Part shown: one piece after another, positions 1 through 8,793 of the stretch
Layout: each line of letters begins with the position of its first letter
Numbering within the stretch: the first letter of the stretch is position 1
Position numbers and translations under genes: made by a program
Source of the DNA: Litorilituus lipolyticus
GTDB lineage: Bacteria > Pseudomonadota > Gammaproteobacteria > Enterobacterales > Alteromonadaceae
Reading direction: 5' to 3'
DNA: 64,000 nt
Assembly (NCBI RefSeq): GCF_006439335.1
Contig: NZ_SAWY01000036.1
Coordinates: 186,356-250,355, forward strand
The notes under the pieces: model-generated
The model's database searches: none
Seen by the model: the letters and a program-made list of their open reading frames with translations, nothing else
What the model was told of the DNA's origin: nothing

Positions 1-362
<362 letters not shown>

Positions 363-580
363 TTAGTCGTTCAACATTATTCGAAGATATAGACATATTG
401 TAATGGGCTAATAGAGCCACTGACAAGTCTCTATAATTAAAACAGATAAAAATGAATAAATAATCATAAAAAAGCTTAAAGTATTTACTCAAAATGCTGT
501 ATATTAACTGAAAATTGATAGTATCATTGTTCAACCAGAGAAGATTACCTTCCATTAGCCAAGAAAAAGAAGCAGTTAGT

Positions 581-1237
581 ATGAAGACCCGTGATAAAAT
601 AATTCAAGCCAGTATTGCATTATTTAATGAGCAAGGAGAGCGCAACGTAACCACAAATCATATTGCGGCTCATTTATCGATTAGTCCAGGTAACCTGTAT
701 TATCACTTTCGAAACAAAGAAGATATTATTCTTTCAATTTATGAAGAATATGCTCGTAGCCTATTACTTGAAGCCTTACCTAAAGTCTCTGCTGAAGTTA
801 AACCGCTTGATTCATTGATTTTATATATGGATGCGGTATCGCAAACCACTAGAAAATTTCGTTTCTTTTATAGTAATTTGCCGGTTCTTTTAGATAAAAA
901 CCCAAGCTTACGTGAAAAGTATGTTGAAGTGCAGCACACAATTGCTGAGCGAATTCGAGAATTATTATTATCGTTAAGAAGTGCTGATATTATCGCTTTT
1001 GAAGATGATGAACTTGCCGATATTGTCAGTATTTTACGTTTAATAAATACCTTTTGGATTAGCTTTTATCAAACACAAACTATTGTTAGTGAAGTGAATG
1101 ATTCAGTTTTTTATCAAGGTGTTTTAAAGATACTGGTTATTTTAAAACCATATACAACAGAAGCAGCTAAAGCAGAGTTACTTAAAGCGCGCGATTTATA
1201 CCAACAAAAATATGAGCAAGCGTTAGAGACAGCCTAA
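581..1237 (+). CDS. TetR/AcrR family transcriptional regulator
   Basis: This is a 218-residue one-domain repressor. The N-terminal helix-turn-helix (MKTRDKIIQASIALFNEQG, then NVTTNHIAAHLSISPGNLYYHFRNKEDII) matches the TetR DNA-binding signature, and the C-terminal helical part is the ligand/dimer domain. The start chosen is the ATG where the TetR domain normally begins; the frame is open 22 codons further upstream, but that extension does not resemble the family. Its stop overlaps the stop of the convergent SprA-like gene by 4 bases. Its target is unknown; the divergent gene is coaD, which is not usually regulated this way. Confidence 0.85.
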   Translation: MKTRDKIIQASIALFNEQGERNVTTNHIAAHLSISPGNLYYHFRNKEDIILSIYEEYARSLLLEALPKVSAEVKPLDSLILYMDAVSQTTRKFRFFYSNLPVLLDKNPSLREKYVEVQHTIAERIRELLLSLRSADIIAFEDDELADIVSILRLINTFWISFYQTQTIVSEVNDSVFYQGVLKILVILKPYTTEAAKAELLKARDLYQQKYEQALETA

Positions 1238-2211
1238 GCTGTTAATTCAAATTGAGACTTATCAGATTTTGCATAAGCTAATGTAATATTTTGGTAGAAG
1301 CTTTCAATCCGCTGAGCTCGTTGAGTAACTTCTAAAGACTGATCAGTTTGTATATGAGCTGTTGAACCGTAGCTATTATGGCTTGGCACTAATGCTTCTT
1401 GGTCAGATAATGTTTGGTTTATAAAAGTATCAAAGTCATTATCATCCCCTTCGTTAAGGTGCGTATTAACTTGAGCTTTAGCGCTATTTTCACTGTTAAT
1501 TCTACGCTCTTCATTTTGTTCTGATAATAAATCACTCTGAGCTTGCAGAATAATCTGAGTTGCATTGGCAGCAACACGGGTATCTTGAGCTGAGGGGTTA
1601 GCAGGAGCTAATGCCGCTGCATGCACTTTCTGCATTTTAGCAATCGTTGCTTGTGGGTCACCAGCAACGCGAGAAAGGTCAACAGATACTTCACCTGAAA
1701 CAGCGTACCTTTTGCCGTCAGGCCCTACTTCATAATCATATGAAGGCGAACCCGTAGTTGAGCCGCCAACACTTGCATGAGCCATCTCGTGGGCTTTAAC
1801 TTCAAGGTCTCGTTCCTTAAGTTCTGAGACAATTTGGGCTTCTTCAGGCGTTAATTCATGCTGTGATTGGGAAGAGTGCTCATCTTCATCATTTTGCTGT
1901 TGATTAAAACCATGATGATTTTGCTCTTTTTCTTGATGCTCAGGGTTGTGCTCTTGATGTTCGCCATTAATTGACTGCGTATCCTGCTCTGCTTGCTTAC
2001 GTAAATTAGCAAAGTCAACCTGCTCATTGTTTTGGGCGGGGGTTCGAGCTCGCTCCTTTTCAGAAGCGACGCCCTTTTCAGCGGCGGATTGATGGGTTGC
2101 GCTAACTTGAGTAATTACCTCTCTTTGTTGATTTTCACGACGCAAGCTTTCCGTTGGCAAATTAGCCACCGTAGGCATGGAAATCATCGGTGTGTGAGAA
2201 GTAATATTCAT
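1234..2211 (-). CDS. SprA-related putative metalloprotease (CJM1_0395-like family)
   Basis: The 325-residue protein has a long polar, Gln/Glu/His-rich and probably disordered N-terminus (residues 20-120). It then has a compact domain with HEMAH at 141-145, an HExxH zinc-protease motif, followed by GGSTTGSPSYDYEVGPDGK and a SGEVSVDLS block. That arrangement is typical of the SprA-related family annotated as putative metalloproteases. No signal peptide is visible. The family is best known from its HExxH block; proteolysis has not been demonstrated for it as far as I know. It is followed upstream on the same strand by a small flagellar-like protein (2235-2534), 23 bases away, so the two probably form one unit. 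Confidence 0.75.
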   Translation of the reverse strand: MNITSHTPMISMPTVANLPTESLRRENQQREVITQVSATHQSAAEKGVASEKERARTPAQNNEQVDFANLRKQAEQDTQSINGEHQEHNPEHQEKEQNHHGFNQQQNDEDEHSSQSQHELTPEEAQIVSELKERDLEVKAHEMAHASVGGSTTGSPSYDYEVGPDGKRYAVSGEVSVDLSRVAGDPQATIAKMQKVHAAALAPANPSAQDTRVAANATQIILQAQSDLLSEQNEERRINSENSAKAQVNTHLNEGDDNDFDTFINQTLSDQEALVPSHNSYGSTAHIQTDQSLEVTQRAQRIESFYQNITLAYAKSDKSQFELTA

Positions 2212-2234
2212 AATAACATTAAACTTAGTGCAAC

Positions 2235-2534
2235 TTACGCAGTAACATCTAGCAAGGTACCTAAGGTTTCATCTGCGGTTTTTATGACCTCAGCTGAAGA
2301 TTTTGCTTGGTACTCTGCAACTTTTAAATCAACAATCGCTTGATTTAATTCAGGCGCATCTGTTTTAGTGGCTACTTGGCTAGTCACTTCACTAGTAACT
2401 TCAGTACTAGTTGTTTGATTGGATTCAGACTCTATCGTAGTGCTTGCGACAATATCGGCAGCAGCTTGATTCGCATTTTCCTTAGCTTGTTGAAAGCCTT
2501 GGACCCCCGCATTAAACGCTGATTGAATTTCCAT
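2235..2534 (-). CDS. Small protein with flagellar rod/hook-like C-terminal helix
   Basis: This 99-residue protein is rich in Ser, Thr and Ala. The N-terminus MEIQSAFNAGVQGFQQA and the C-terminus (LKVAEYQAKSSAEVIKTADETLGTLLDV) are predicted helical, with a low-complexity Thr/Ser/Glu middle. The C-terminal pattern, with a conserved NxA/TAD-E-LGTLLD style, resembles the terminal helix of flagellar rod and hook proteins such as FlgC; that likeness is my inference, not a firm family call. The start ATG at 2532-2534 is the only reasonable one. It lies just upstream of the SprA-like gene on the same strand and may be co-transcribed with it. Confidence 0.65.
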   Translation of the reverse strand: MEIQSAFNAGVQGFQQAKENANQAAADIVASTTIESESNQTTSTEVTSEVTSQVATKTDAPELNQAIVDLKVAEYQAKSSAEVIKTADETLGTLLDVTA

Positions 2535-2620
2535 AGCAAATACCCCTATTTTCTATAGCTTCATCTGTTTAATTATTAATCAAAAATCACAAAAAGTAAA
2601 TTGATTATTCTGCTCAATAG

Positions 2621-3469
2621 TTAAATTTTGTTAATGAATTCTTTTATCAGCCAATTGGCTAGAATTTGAGAGAATTCGGGCAAATGAGAAATAAATGGCG
2701 CATGTGAAGCACCTTCAAAAATATGATGCTCACTTTTTGGCATTAAGGCATTGATTTTTGGACAAACAGTCTTTGGTACTAAACTATCGTTACGGCCATA
2801 TAAGCGTAAAAAAGGTTGTTGTATATGTGCTAATTTCGCTCGGAAATCGCTTGTCTCAAGTAAGCTTAGCGATTTATCTAGCGTGTTTTTACTGGGGAGA
2901 GGTTGAGCCATTACAAGCTCAGTAATTTGCTTCAAATCTTGTCGAATATGAGGGCTGCCCATGGCTTGTATCTTTAAAAAGCCTTTAATGGTTTTAGCAC
3001 TATCTTGTGATAACTGTTGATGAAAACTAGAAAGGATCGCAGGTTTAATTCCAGGCCAAATAATCTCATCTGTTAAGGCGTCTTGCTGCTCGACAAAAAG
3101 TGGAGTGCTAGCAACAGAAATAAGGCCAAGAACTTGCTGATTAAAATCGAGCGCCATTTTAGTTGCAACCAATCCACCAAGTGACCACCCCAAATATATC
3201 GCGGGCTGAGCGATATTTTCGCTGATTAACTGACAAATACTATCAAGACTATATGCATTTAAGTCGATATGATTATTTTGACCAAAACCGGGTAAATCCA
3301 CGGTGATGAACTCAAATTCATCAGCCAATAAAGGTGTTATTTCATCCAATAATGGCTGCCAAATTGCTGAGTTGAGTCCCCAGCCATGTAGAAAAACAAT
3401 TGGGATTTTCTTGGCTTGTTTTGGGAGTGTCTCTGCTGCTACTTTGGTAAAATGTAAACTATCTGCCAT
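2621..3469 (-). CDS. bioH: Pimeloyl-ACP methyl ester carboxylesterase BioH
   Basis: BioH removes the methyl group from pimeloyl-ACP methyl ester, ending the BioC-BioH route to the pimelate part of biotin. The 282-residue alpha/beta hydrolase shows the oxyanion HGWG motif at 29-32, the nucleophile elbow GWSLGG with Ser96, the acid Asp228 in LYGRNDSLVP, and the catalytic His256 in GASHAPF. GWSLGG and the adjacent divergent comF gene are the usual BioH signature and context in gammaproteobacteria. No other biotin gene is in the window, as is normal where bioH stands apart from bioABFCD. Confidence 0.93.
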   Translation of the reverse strand: MADSLHFTKVAAETLPKQAKKIPIVFLHGWGLNSAIWQPLLDEITPLLADEFEFITVDLPGFGQNNHIDLNAYSLDSICQLISENIAQPAIYLGWSLGGLVATKMALDFNQQVLGLISVASTPLFVEQQDALTDEIIWPGIKPAILSSFHQQLSQDSAKTIKGFLKIQAMGSPHIRQDLKQITELVMAQPLPSKNTLDKSLSLLETSDFRAKLAHIQQPFLRLYGRNDSLVPKTVCPKINALMPKSEHHIFEGASHAPFISHLPEFSQILANWLIKEFINKI

Positions 3470-3524
3470 GCTTAGAAGGATGCGTTTAAAGGAAAAGCGC
3501 TAGTGTACAAAAAGGTGACAAACA

Positions 3525-4307
3525 ATGGAATGGCAAAGCGCAGTTAATCAGTGGCGAAGCATAGTATTGACATTGTGGCAAAGAGGCATAACACATCTAG
3601 CTTGCTGTGATCTTTGCTCTGTAACGGTGAGTGACAACATGAAGGCGTCAGGGAATGCTAAGCAACTTCTTGTTTGTTCAATTTGTCTGGATGAGCTACC
3701 AATTTTTAATTGTAAAGCAATACAAGGTGATTTACTTCACTGGCCTGCTATTGATAAAGGATTACCACAGAGACATTTTGCCAGGTTATTGTCCCTTGCT
3801 CCTTATACTCCTCCTTTTGATACTTGGCTTAAGCAACTGAAATATCAAGGTCGTTTTGAATTAGCGCCATTCTTTGCTGAATTGCTATTTAAACAGTGGC
3901 AAATTGCTAATGAAGTCCATCCATATGAACAGGTTGATTTAGTTATTTCTGTGCCAGTACATATAAGAAAATGGCAAACACGGGGATATAATCAGGCACA
4001 TTTAATTGCCTGTCAATTTGCGAAAAAACTGCAGGTGCCCTATCAGAGTGATTTAATAAAGCGTGTCAAACAGGTAGATAGCCAAGTGGGGAAAACGGGC
4101 GCTGAACGAAGAAAAGCATTGCGCAATAATTTCATACTCAATAATGGGAATACAGCAAAGCTGAAACATGTAGCATTGGTTGATGATGTGGTTACTACTG
4201 GCAGCACCGCCAGTGAAATAAGCAAACTATTACTTAGCTTAGGTGTACATACCGTTACTTTGGTAACGGTATGTATCTCATTGCCGACAATTAAAAAGTG
4301 CCCTTAG
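3525..4307 (+). CDS. ComF/GntX family phosphoribosyltransferase-like protein
   Basis: The 260-residue protein has an N-terminal four-cysteine zinc ribbon (Cys27/28/31 and Cys51/54) and a C-terminal phosphoribosyltransferase fold with the PRPP-binding loop VALVDDVVTTGSTAS at 216-230. This is the ComF/GntX/YhgH family. ComF members support DNA uptake in competent bacteria, and GntX was linked to gluconate use; the exact role in this organism is not known. It is divergent from bioH, the usual arrangement. Its last codons contain a perfect inverted repeat. Confidence 0.88.
   Translation: MEWQSAVNQWRSIVLTLWQRGITHLACCDLCSVTVSDNMKASGNAKQLLVCSICLDELPIFNCKAIQGDLLHWPAIDKGLPQRHFARLLSLAPYTPPFDTWLKQLKYQGRFELAPFFAELLFKQWQIANEVHPYEQVDLVISVPVHIRKWQTRGYNQAHLIACQFAKKLQVPYQSDLIKRVKQVDSQVGKTGAERRKALRNNFILNNGNTAKLKHVALVDDVVTTGSTASEISKLLLSLGVHTVTLVTVCISLPTIKKCP
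4246..4275. repeat. 13-bp perfect hairpin inside the end of the comF gene
   Basis: The arms TACATACCGTTAC and GTAACGGTATGTA are perfect reverse complements around a four-base TTTG loop. The hairpin sits about 30 bases before the comF stop. There is no T-run after it on either strand, so it is not a standard intrinsic terminator. It may simply slow decay of the mRNA or help end the convergent transcription of comF and the M14 peptidase gene. Confidence 0.6.
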
Positions 4308-4334
4308 TAGCACGTTATAACAAGTTTACTTAAA

Positions 4335-6884
4335 CTACTTTGCTGATGCAGAAAAAGCATGGGCGAAAAATATGCTATTAGCGAGCAACTTAGCGCTACC
4401 ATGCCAATAACCACGAAAAGCTAGAACATCACTGGTGGCAATGACTTTACCCTTACCGTAGTTATGGGCAACGATAGCGGCGTTATGCGCTAGCCGATTT
4501 GTTAAATTTTGATCGGTATAGCCACTTAATAGCGGAGTGGGCGTATATTTAGCGACAGTAATAAAAGGTTGTTGCGGGTGCTCAATAATCAGTGTGCTAT
4601 TTCTAAAGAGTGCCAGAGACTTTGATGTATAACCAAAGGCGAGAGGGTGACTGGTATCTAACTCTGTTTCAAAAATAGCACCGGCTATACGTTTACGACC
4701 TGCAAGGGCTTCTTTATCTTCATAACTTAGATTTTGGTGATCAAAGAGTTGGTCTATTTGTTTTTTACTCGCTATTTTGGCAGATAAAATCTCATTATCT
4801 GCTAACCATGTTGCCGCTCTTTTTTGACCTATAATCACTCCGCCTTGCTTGACCCATGATTTTAATTTTGACGTCACTTTCTCTGACATGTGTTGATAAT
4901 TACCATTGACCATAATTATGTGGCTATAATCACTGATATTTCGACGTGCAAGGTTATTGTGTTTAATCACTGAAACGGGAATGTTTAAGGTTTCATCTAA
5001 GTAAAAACGAACTTCGCCGGCTTCATATTGTGAAATACTTTGCCCGCCAATAAGCAAGACTTTCGGTTGCTTGATTACTTTGAATGAACTGCTACCTAAA
5101 TCAACGCCTATTGGTGTTAAGCCAGTTGATATATTAAATAACTTAATACCCACTTCATTACTGGCATTAACGACGATATCTTGCCAATTTTCAATAGATT
5201 GAATGCCGGCTAAAAGCACTATGCTACCTTTACTGAAATGCTGTTTTTTACCATCCACTACGCTGGTGAATGCTTTAGTGGCCACTTTGGCTTTTACCCC
5301 TTTTGCTAACAAGCGGTTTAATAATTTAGGGGCTAAATAATTCTGCCAGTTGAAGGCATAACTATACGTTTGCTTATTAACCTCATTAGTAATAATTGTT
5401 GCAGGTGGTTGCCATGCTTGCTGGCTTAATGATAATCCACGTGTACGTCTTAATGCCTGATGTTCAATATTCATTGCTAACGGCAAGGTCCAGCCAGAAA
5501 CATCGTAAAAGGTATTATCTTTAAAGTGACTTTGTTGATTAAAGAGAGCTTGAATTAAGCGATATTGAGGCTGCGCTAATGGCACAAAATAGCTATGTTC
5601 TTTGCTATAAAGCTTATCTTTGTATTCATAATCTTCAGTAAGCGGGTAAATACTAATTTGATGCTGTTGTAACTTACTTAACAATGCTGATAATCGGTAG
5701 CTATCATGTGCTTCGTGTAATAAGTAACCAGCAATTTTCTGCTTTTTAGCCAATTTAAGAGCACTTTGATAAAAATCTTTCTTGTATTGAATTAATGCTT
5801 CGCGATGATGCCATGCCCCTTCGATAGTAGATAAAGAAGTTAAGACATGATTTTTGATACTATCTTCAAAAGTAAGTAAACCATTGTTCGTTTGCTGTTG
5901 CATACCACGAGAGCTTGCTTGCTCAAATAATATACCTATGCTGCCATTAATATCAGGGTAGGTAGAGCCTTTACCAAAGTAAAAATCATCAAAATTTTCT
6001 TCACTATAGTAAAGTCTGTGTTGCTTATCTAATGCTTTGGCGTGAAATTCAGCCATTGCTGCTGTTAAGTTATAGTTATCAGCAGGGGTTAAGGGGTGGT
6101 TTCTGCTGCGGATGCCTGGCTGAAAGAAGTAACTACTGTTATGACCCATTTCATGAAAATCACCCACAACATGTGGTTGATATTGATGATAATAGGCTAA
6201 TCTGTGACGGCTTTCTTGCTGAGATAATAGTAACCAGTCTCTGTTCAAATCGAACCAAAAATGATTAGTACGGCCGGTTACCCAATCTTGATGATGCTCA
6301 ATATGGTTTACATCACTGTTATCAGAAGAGTTTCTGTAAGTTGTTACCCAATTAACAAACCTATCCATGCCATCAGGGTTAATGCTTGGCTCCAAAACAA
6401 TAATAGTATTTTGTAAAATCTGCTCAATACTGGTTTCGTTACTTGCAGCTAAATAATAGGCAACAACCATAGCGGCATTTGCGCCACTAATTTCATCACC
6501 ATGGACACTGTAACCAAGCCAGACGACTAAAGGTTTTTGTGTATCTTTTGTTTCATTTGAATTTTTTGCTAATAATTGAGGTAATTTAGCGAGGTTTTCA
6601 GGACTGGAGATTGTAACCAATAATTGTTCTCTAAACTGAGGTGTTCTCCCCATAGAAGTTAACATAACTCGAGAAGAGGCAGTCGATAACTGGTAAAAAT
6701 ATTGTGATAACTGATCATGCCTAATATGGCGTTGACCAATTTCAAAACCTAAGCTCATACTCGGTAGGGGGATAGCTTGATTATAACTCGCTGATTTAGG
6801 TAAATAATGCGTAATTGAACTTGCTTGAACTACACTTGAAAAAATAAAAAAGCTTAAAATAATTAGTAAACGCAACAGCAACAT
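4335..6884 (-). CDS. Secreted M14-family zinc carboxypeptidase
   Basis: The 849-residue protein begins with a signal peptide (MLLLRLLIILSFFIFSSVVQASS). The M14 catalytic fold follows: zinc ligands His128 and Glu131 in SVHGDEISG, then NPDGMDRF at 169-176, FDLNRDW at 211-217 and the third ligand region DFHEMGH with His244. Near 311-316 there is an FEQASSRG segment that fits the catalytic glutamate position. The remaining 450 residues form a long C-terminal region of unknown fold, typical of large periplasmic M14 peptidases in Alteromonadales. It probably trims peptides in the periplasm or outside the cell. A clear AGAGG ribosome-binding site lies before the ATG. It separates comF from nfuA, which are usually close neighbours. 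Confidence 0.88.
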   Translation of the reverse strand: MLLLRLLIILSFFIFSSVVQASSITHYLPKSASYNQAIPLPSMSLGFEIGQRHIRHDQLSQYFYQLSTASSRVMLTSMGRTPQFREQLLVTISSPENLAKLPQLLAKNSNETKDTQKPLVVWLGYSVHGDEISGANAAMVVAYYLAASNETSIEQILQNTIIVLEPSINPDGMDRFVNWVTTYRNSSDNSDVNHIEHHQDWVTGRTNHFWFDLNRDWLLLSQQESRHRLAYYHQYQPHVVGDFHEMGHNSSYFFQPGIRSRNHPLTPADNYNLTAAMAEFHAKALDKQHRLYYSEENFDDFYFGKGSTYPDINGSIGILFEQASSRGMQQQTNNGLLTFEDSIKNHVLTSLSTIEGAWHHREALIQYKKDFYQSALKLAKKQKIAGYLLHEAHDSYRLSALLSKLQQHQISIYPLTEDYEYKDKLYSKEHSYFVPLAQPQYRLIQALFNQQSHFKDNTFYDVSGWTLPLAMNIEHQALRRTRGLSLSQQAWQPPATIITNEVNKQTYSYAFNWQNYLAPKLLNRLLAKGVKAKVATKAFTSVVDGKKQHFSKGSIVLLAGIQSIENWQDIVVNASNEVGIKLFNISTGLTPIGVDLGSSSFKVIKQPKVLLIGGQSISQYEAGEVRFYLDETLNIPVSVIKHNNLARRNISDYSHIIMVNGNYQHMSEKVTSKLKSWVKQGGVIIGQKRAATWLADNEILSAKIASKKQIDQLFDHQNLSYEDKEALAGRKRIAGAIFETELDTSHPLAFGYTSKSLALFRNSTLIIEHPQQPFITVAKYTPTPLLSGYTDQNLTNRLAHNAAIVAHNYGKGKVIATSDVLAFRGYWHGSAKLLANSIFFAHAFSASAK

Positions 6885-7126
6885 AAAAAACCTCTTTTGT
6901 TAATGGCAGATAAAATAACAAAAATATGGTGAAAAATCATTGTTAATAGCCATCTCTCCTTTCAATTTGACCAAAAAACAAACAGAGATGTTCAGTACTG
7001 TCTAATATCGATGAAATTGCTAGCGCCTAACTTGATAGCAGAGTAAAATGGGCATACTTGAGTAAAATAGTCAGGTATACTTATAAGTAATAAGTGACTT
7101 GAGAGAGCAAAGAGAGTGTAAACGTC

Positions 7127-7705
7127 ATGATCAGTATTTCAGAAAGTGCCCAAGCGCATTTTGTAAAGTTACTTTCGCAACAAGCGGAAGGCACCCATAT
7201 TCGAGTGTTTGTGGTAAATCCAGGTACAGCTAAAGCTGAGTGTGGCGTTTCATACTGCCCACCTGATGCCGTTGAACCGGATGATCTCGAGTTACCTTTT
7301 GATGGCTTCTCTGCCATGGTTGATAGTGATAGCAAAAGCTTTTTAGAAGATGCAGAAATTGATTTCACCACTGATCAAATGGGGTCTCAACTTACATTGA
7401 AAGCACCAAACGCAAAACTACGTAAAGTAGCCGATGATGCACCACTTTTTGATCGTGTACATTACTTCTTGCAAGCAGAGGTTAACCCTCAATTAGCTGG
7501 GCATGGTGGTGAGTGTACGTTAATGGAAATTACTGACGACGGTTATGCTGTTCTGCAATTTGGCGGTGGTTGTAATGGTTGTAGCCAGATTGATGTCACG
7601 GTTAAAGATGGCATTGAAAAGCAATTAATTGAAATCATGGGTGATGAAATTAAAGGCGTTAAAGATATGACAGAACACCAACGTGGTGATCATTCATATT
7701 ACTAA
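7127..7705 (+). CDS. nfuA: Fe/S biogenesis protein NfuA
   Basis: NfuA is a carrier that delivers [4Fe-4S] clusters to target enzymes, including under oxidative or iron-poor conditions. The 192-residue protein has the degenerate A-type N-terminal domain (1-100) and the NifU-like C-terminal domain with the cluster-binding GGGCNGCSQ motif (Cys149, Cys152). Length and layout match the E. coli protein. The bioH-comF-nfuA neighbourhood is conserved in gammaproteobacteria; here the M14 peptidase gene has been inserted between comF and nfuA. Confidence 0.95.
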   Translation: MISISESAQAHFVKLLSQQAEGTHIRVFVVNPGTAKAECGVSYCPPDAVEPDDLELPFDGFSAMVDSDSKSFLEDAEIDFTTDQMGSQLTLKAPNAKLRKVADDAPLFDRVHYFLQAEVNPQLAGHGGECTLMEITDDGYAVLQFGGGCNGCSQIDVTVKDGIEKQLIEIMGDEIKGVKDMTEHQRGDHSYY

Positions 7706-7757
7706 GCATCGCTCAAAGACTATATCAGTTACTTTGGGTATGGTTAATTAGTACGAT

Positions 7758-8012
7758 ATGTTGTTTATATTGGAAAAACTAGGCCAGAATCCGCAAGCAA
7801 GTATGAAAATATTTGTTCGTGGGCTTGGCCTTTTTGCTTTAGGCTTGTGTTTAATCGCTATGGGTTATTTCTTTCATTATGCATGGCAAATGGCTGGTAT
7901 CATTGTGTTAGCAATAGCTTGTGCAGTCGCGTTGTGGGGGTATATCGGCATTTTTGCAAATCGTTGGTACCATATTCTGACAAGGCATAACCCTGATAGA
8001 CATAATAAATAA
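7758..8012 (+). CDS. Small two-helix membrane protein, unknown function
   Basis: The 84-residue protein has two probable membrane segments (about residues 22-42 and 47-68) and a short charged C-terminus, RHNPDRHNK. I do not recognise a family. It is 2 bases upstream of the VanZ-like gene and is probably translated from the same mRNA, perhaps together with nfuA, which ends 52 bases upstream. Confidence 0.65.
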   Translation: MLFILEKLGQNPQASMKIFVRGLGLFALGLCLIAMGYFFHYAWQMAGIIVLAIACAVALWGYIGIFANRWYHILTRHNPDRHNK

Positions 8013-8013
8013 T

Positions 8014-8382
8014 ATGCGTTTGCTCTCACTCATAAAACATTATTGGTTGCCATTAACCCTCTTCACCGTAGTGGCCATTGCAACTTTATCCTTATGGCCA
8101 GCAGCAAGTTTACCTCAAGTACCCGGCACAGATAAAACACATCATTTTATCGCTTATGGCTTATTAATGCTGCCAACAGCCTTAAAGAAACCTAAAGGTT
8201 GGCTTTACATTGCCTTTGCTTTTATCGCCTTTAGCGGTTTGATTGAATTAGTGCAGCCCTATGTGAACCGTTATGGTGAGTGGCTCGATATGTTAGCGAA
8301 TATATTGGGGTTGCTTTGCGGTATTTTTGTAGCAAAACTCGTCGAAATTTTTGCTGATTTTAGTTACAAAAAGTCACAGTAA
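8014..8382 (+). CDS. VanZ-like family membrane protein
   Basis: The 122-residue protein has three or four hydrophobic helices and the VanZ-like pattern DKTHHFIAYGLLMLPTA near residue 40, followed by IELVQPYVNRYGEWLDMLANILG near residues 86-108. The paired acidic/aromatic segment (GEWLDMLANILG) is the most diagnostic part. VanZ in enterococci gives low-level teicoplanin resistance, but chromosomal homologues in Gram-negatives have no defined role. It starts right after the stop of the preceding small membrane gene. Confidence 0.8.
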   Translation: MRLLSLIKHYWLPLTLFTVVAIATLSLWPAASLPQVPGTDKTHHFIAYGLLMLPTALKKPKGWLYIAFAFIAFSGLIELVQPYVNRYGEWLDMLANILGLLCGIFVAKLVEIFADFSYKKSQ

Positions 8383-8490
8383 ATTACATAATCATCGTAA
8401 AGTAATTGTTAATACTTGATAGGTATCAAGCAGTACTTATTAAGTCGTGCTAAACTTGCCCCACATTATATTTTTGAACAGTGTTACCTT

Positions 8491-8775
8491 ATGTCAGAAC
8501 AACCACCAGCACATCATTTACCCGTTAAGCATCCGCCTAAACGACTTTGGCAAAAAATCTCCCTGATAATTGCAAACATTAGTTTTGCCTGTGCGGCGAT
8601 TGGTGTTGTCATTACGTTGATCTATGGTAGTTCTGTTGAGGCTGAAATTAAAGCCGCCATGGGTGCTATTACATTTTTTTGTGCTGCTGTTGGTGTTGTA
8701 TTGAAGGCACTAGGTGGTACCAGTATCCCTAATTTGAAAATAGAGAAGCAAGATACCGATAAAAAAGATGCTTAA
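8491..8775 (+). CDS. Small membrane protein, unknown function
   Basis: The 94-residue protein starts at MSEQPPAHHLPVKHPP. The frame is open 25 codons upstream from a TTG, but the ATG is preferred. Two membrane segments (about residues 26-46 and 56-75) are rich in Ala and small residues, and the tail is charged (EKQDTDKKDA). No family is recognised. It is 109 bases downstream of the VanZ-like gene on the same strand and convergent with the MATE gene. Confidence 0.55.
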   Translation: MSEQPPAHHLPVKHPPKRLWQKISLIIANISFACAAIGVVITLIYGSSVEAEIKAAMGAITFFCAAVGVVLKALGGTSIPNLKIEKQDTDKKDA

Positions 8776-8793
8776 CTGGCATTTGAATCGATG

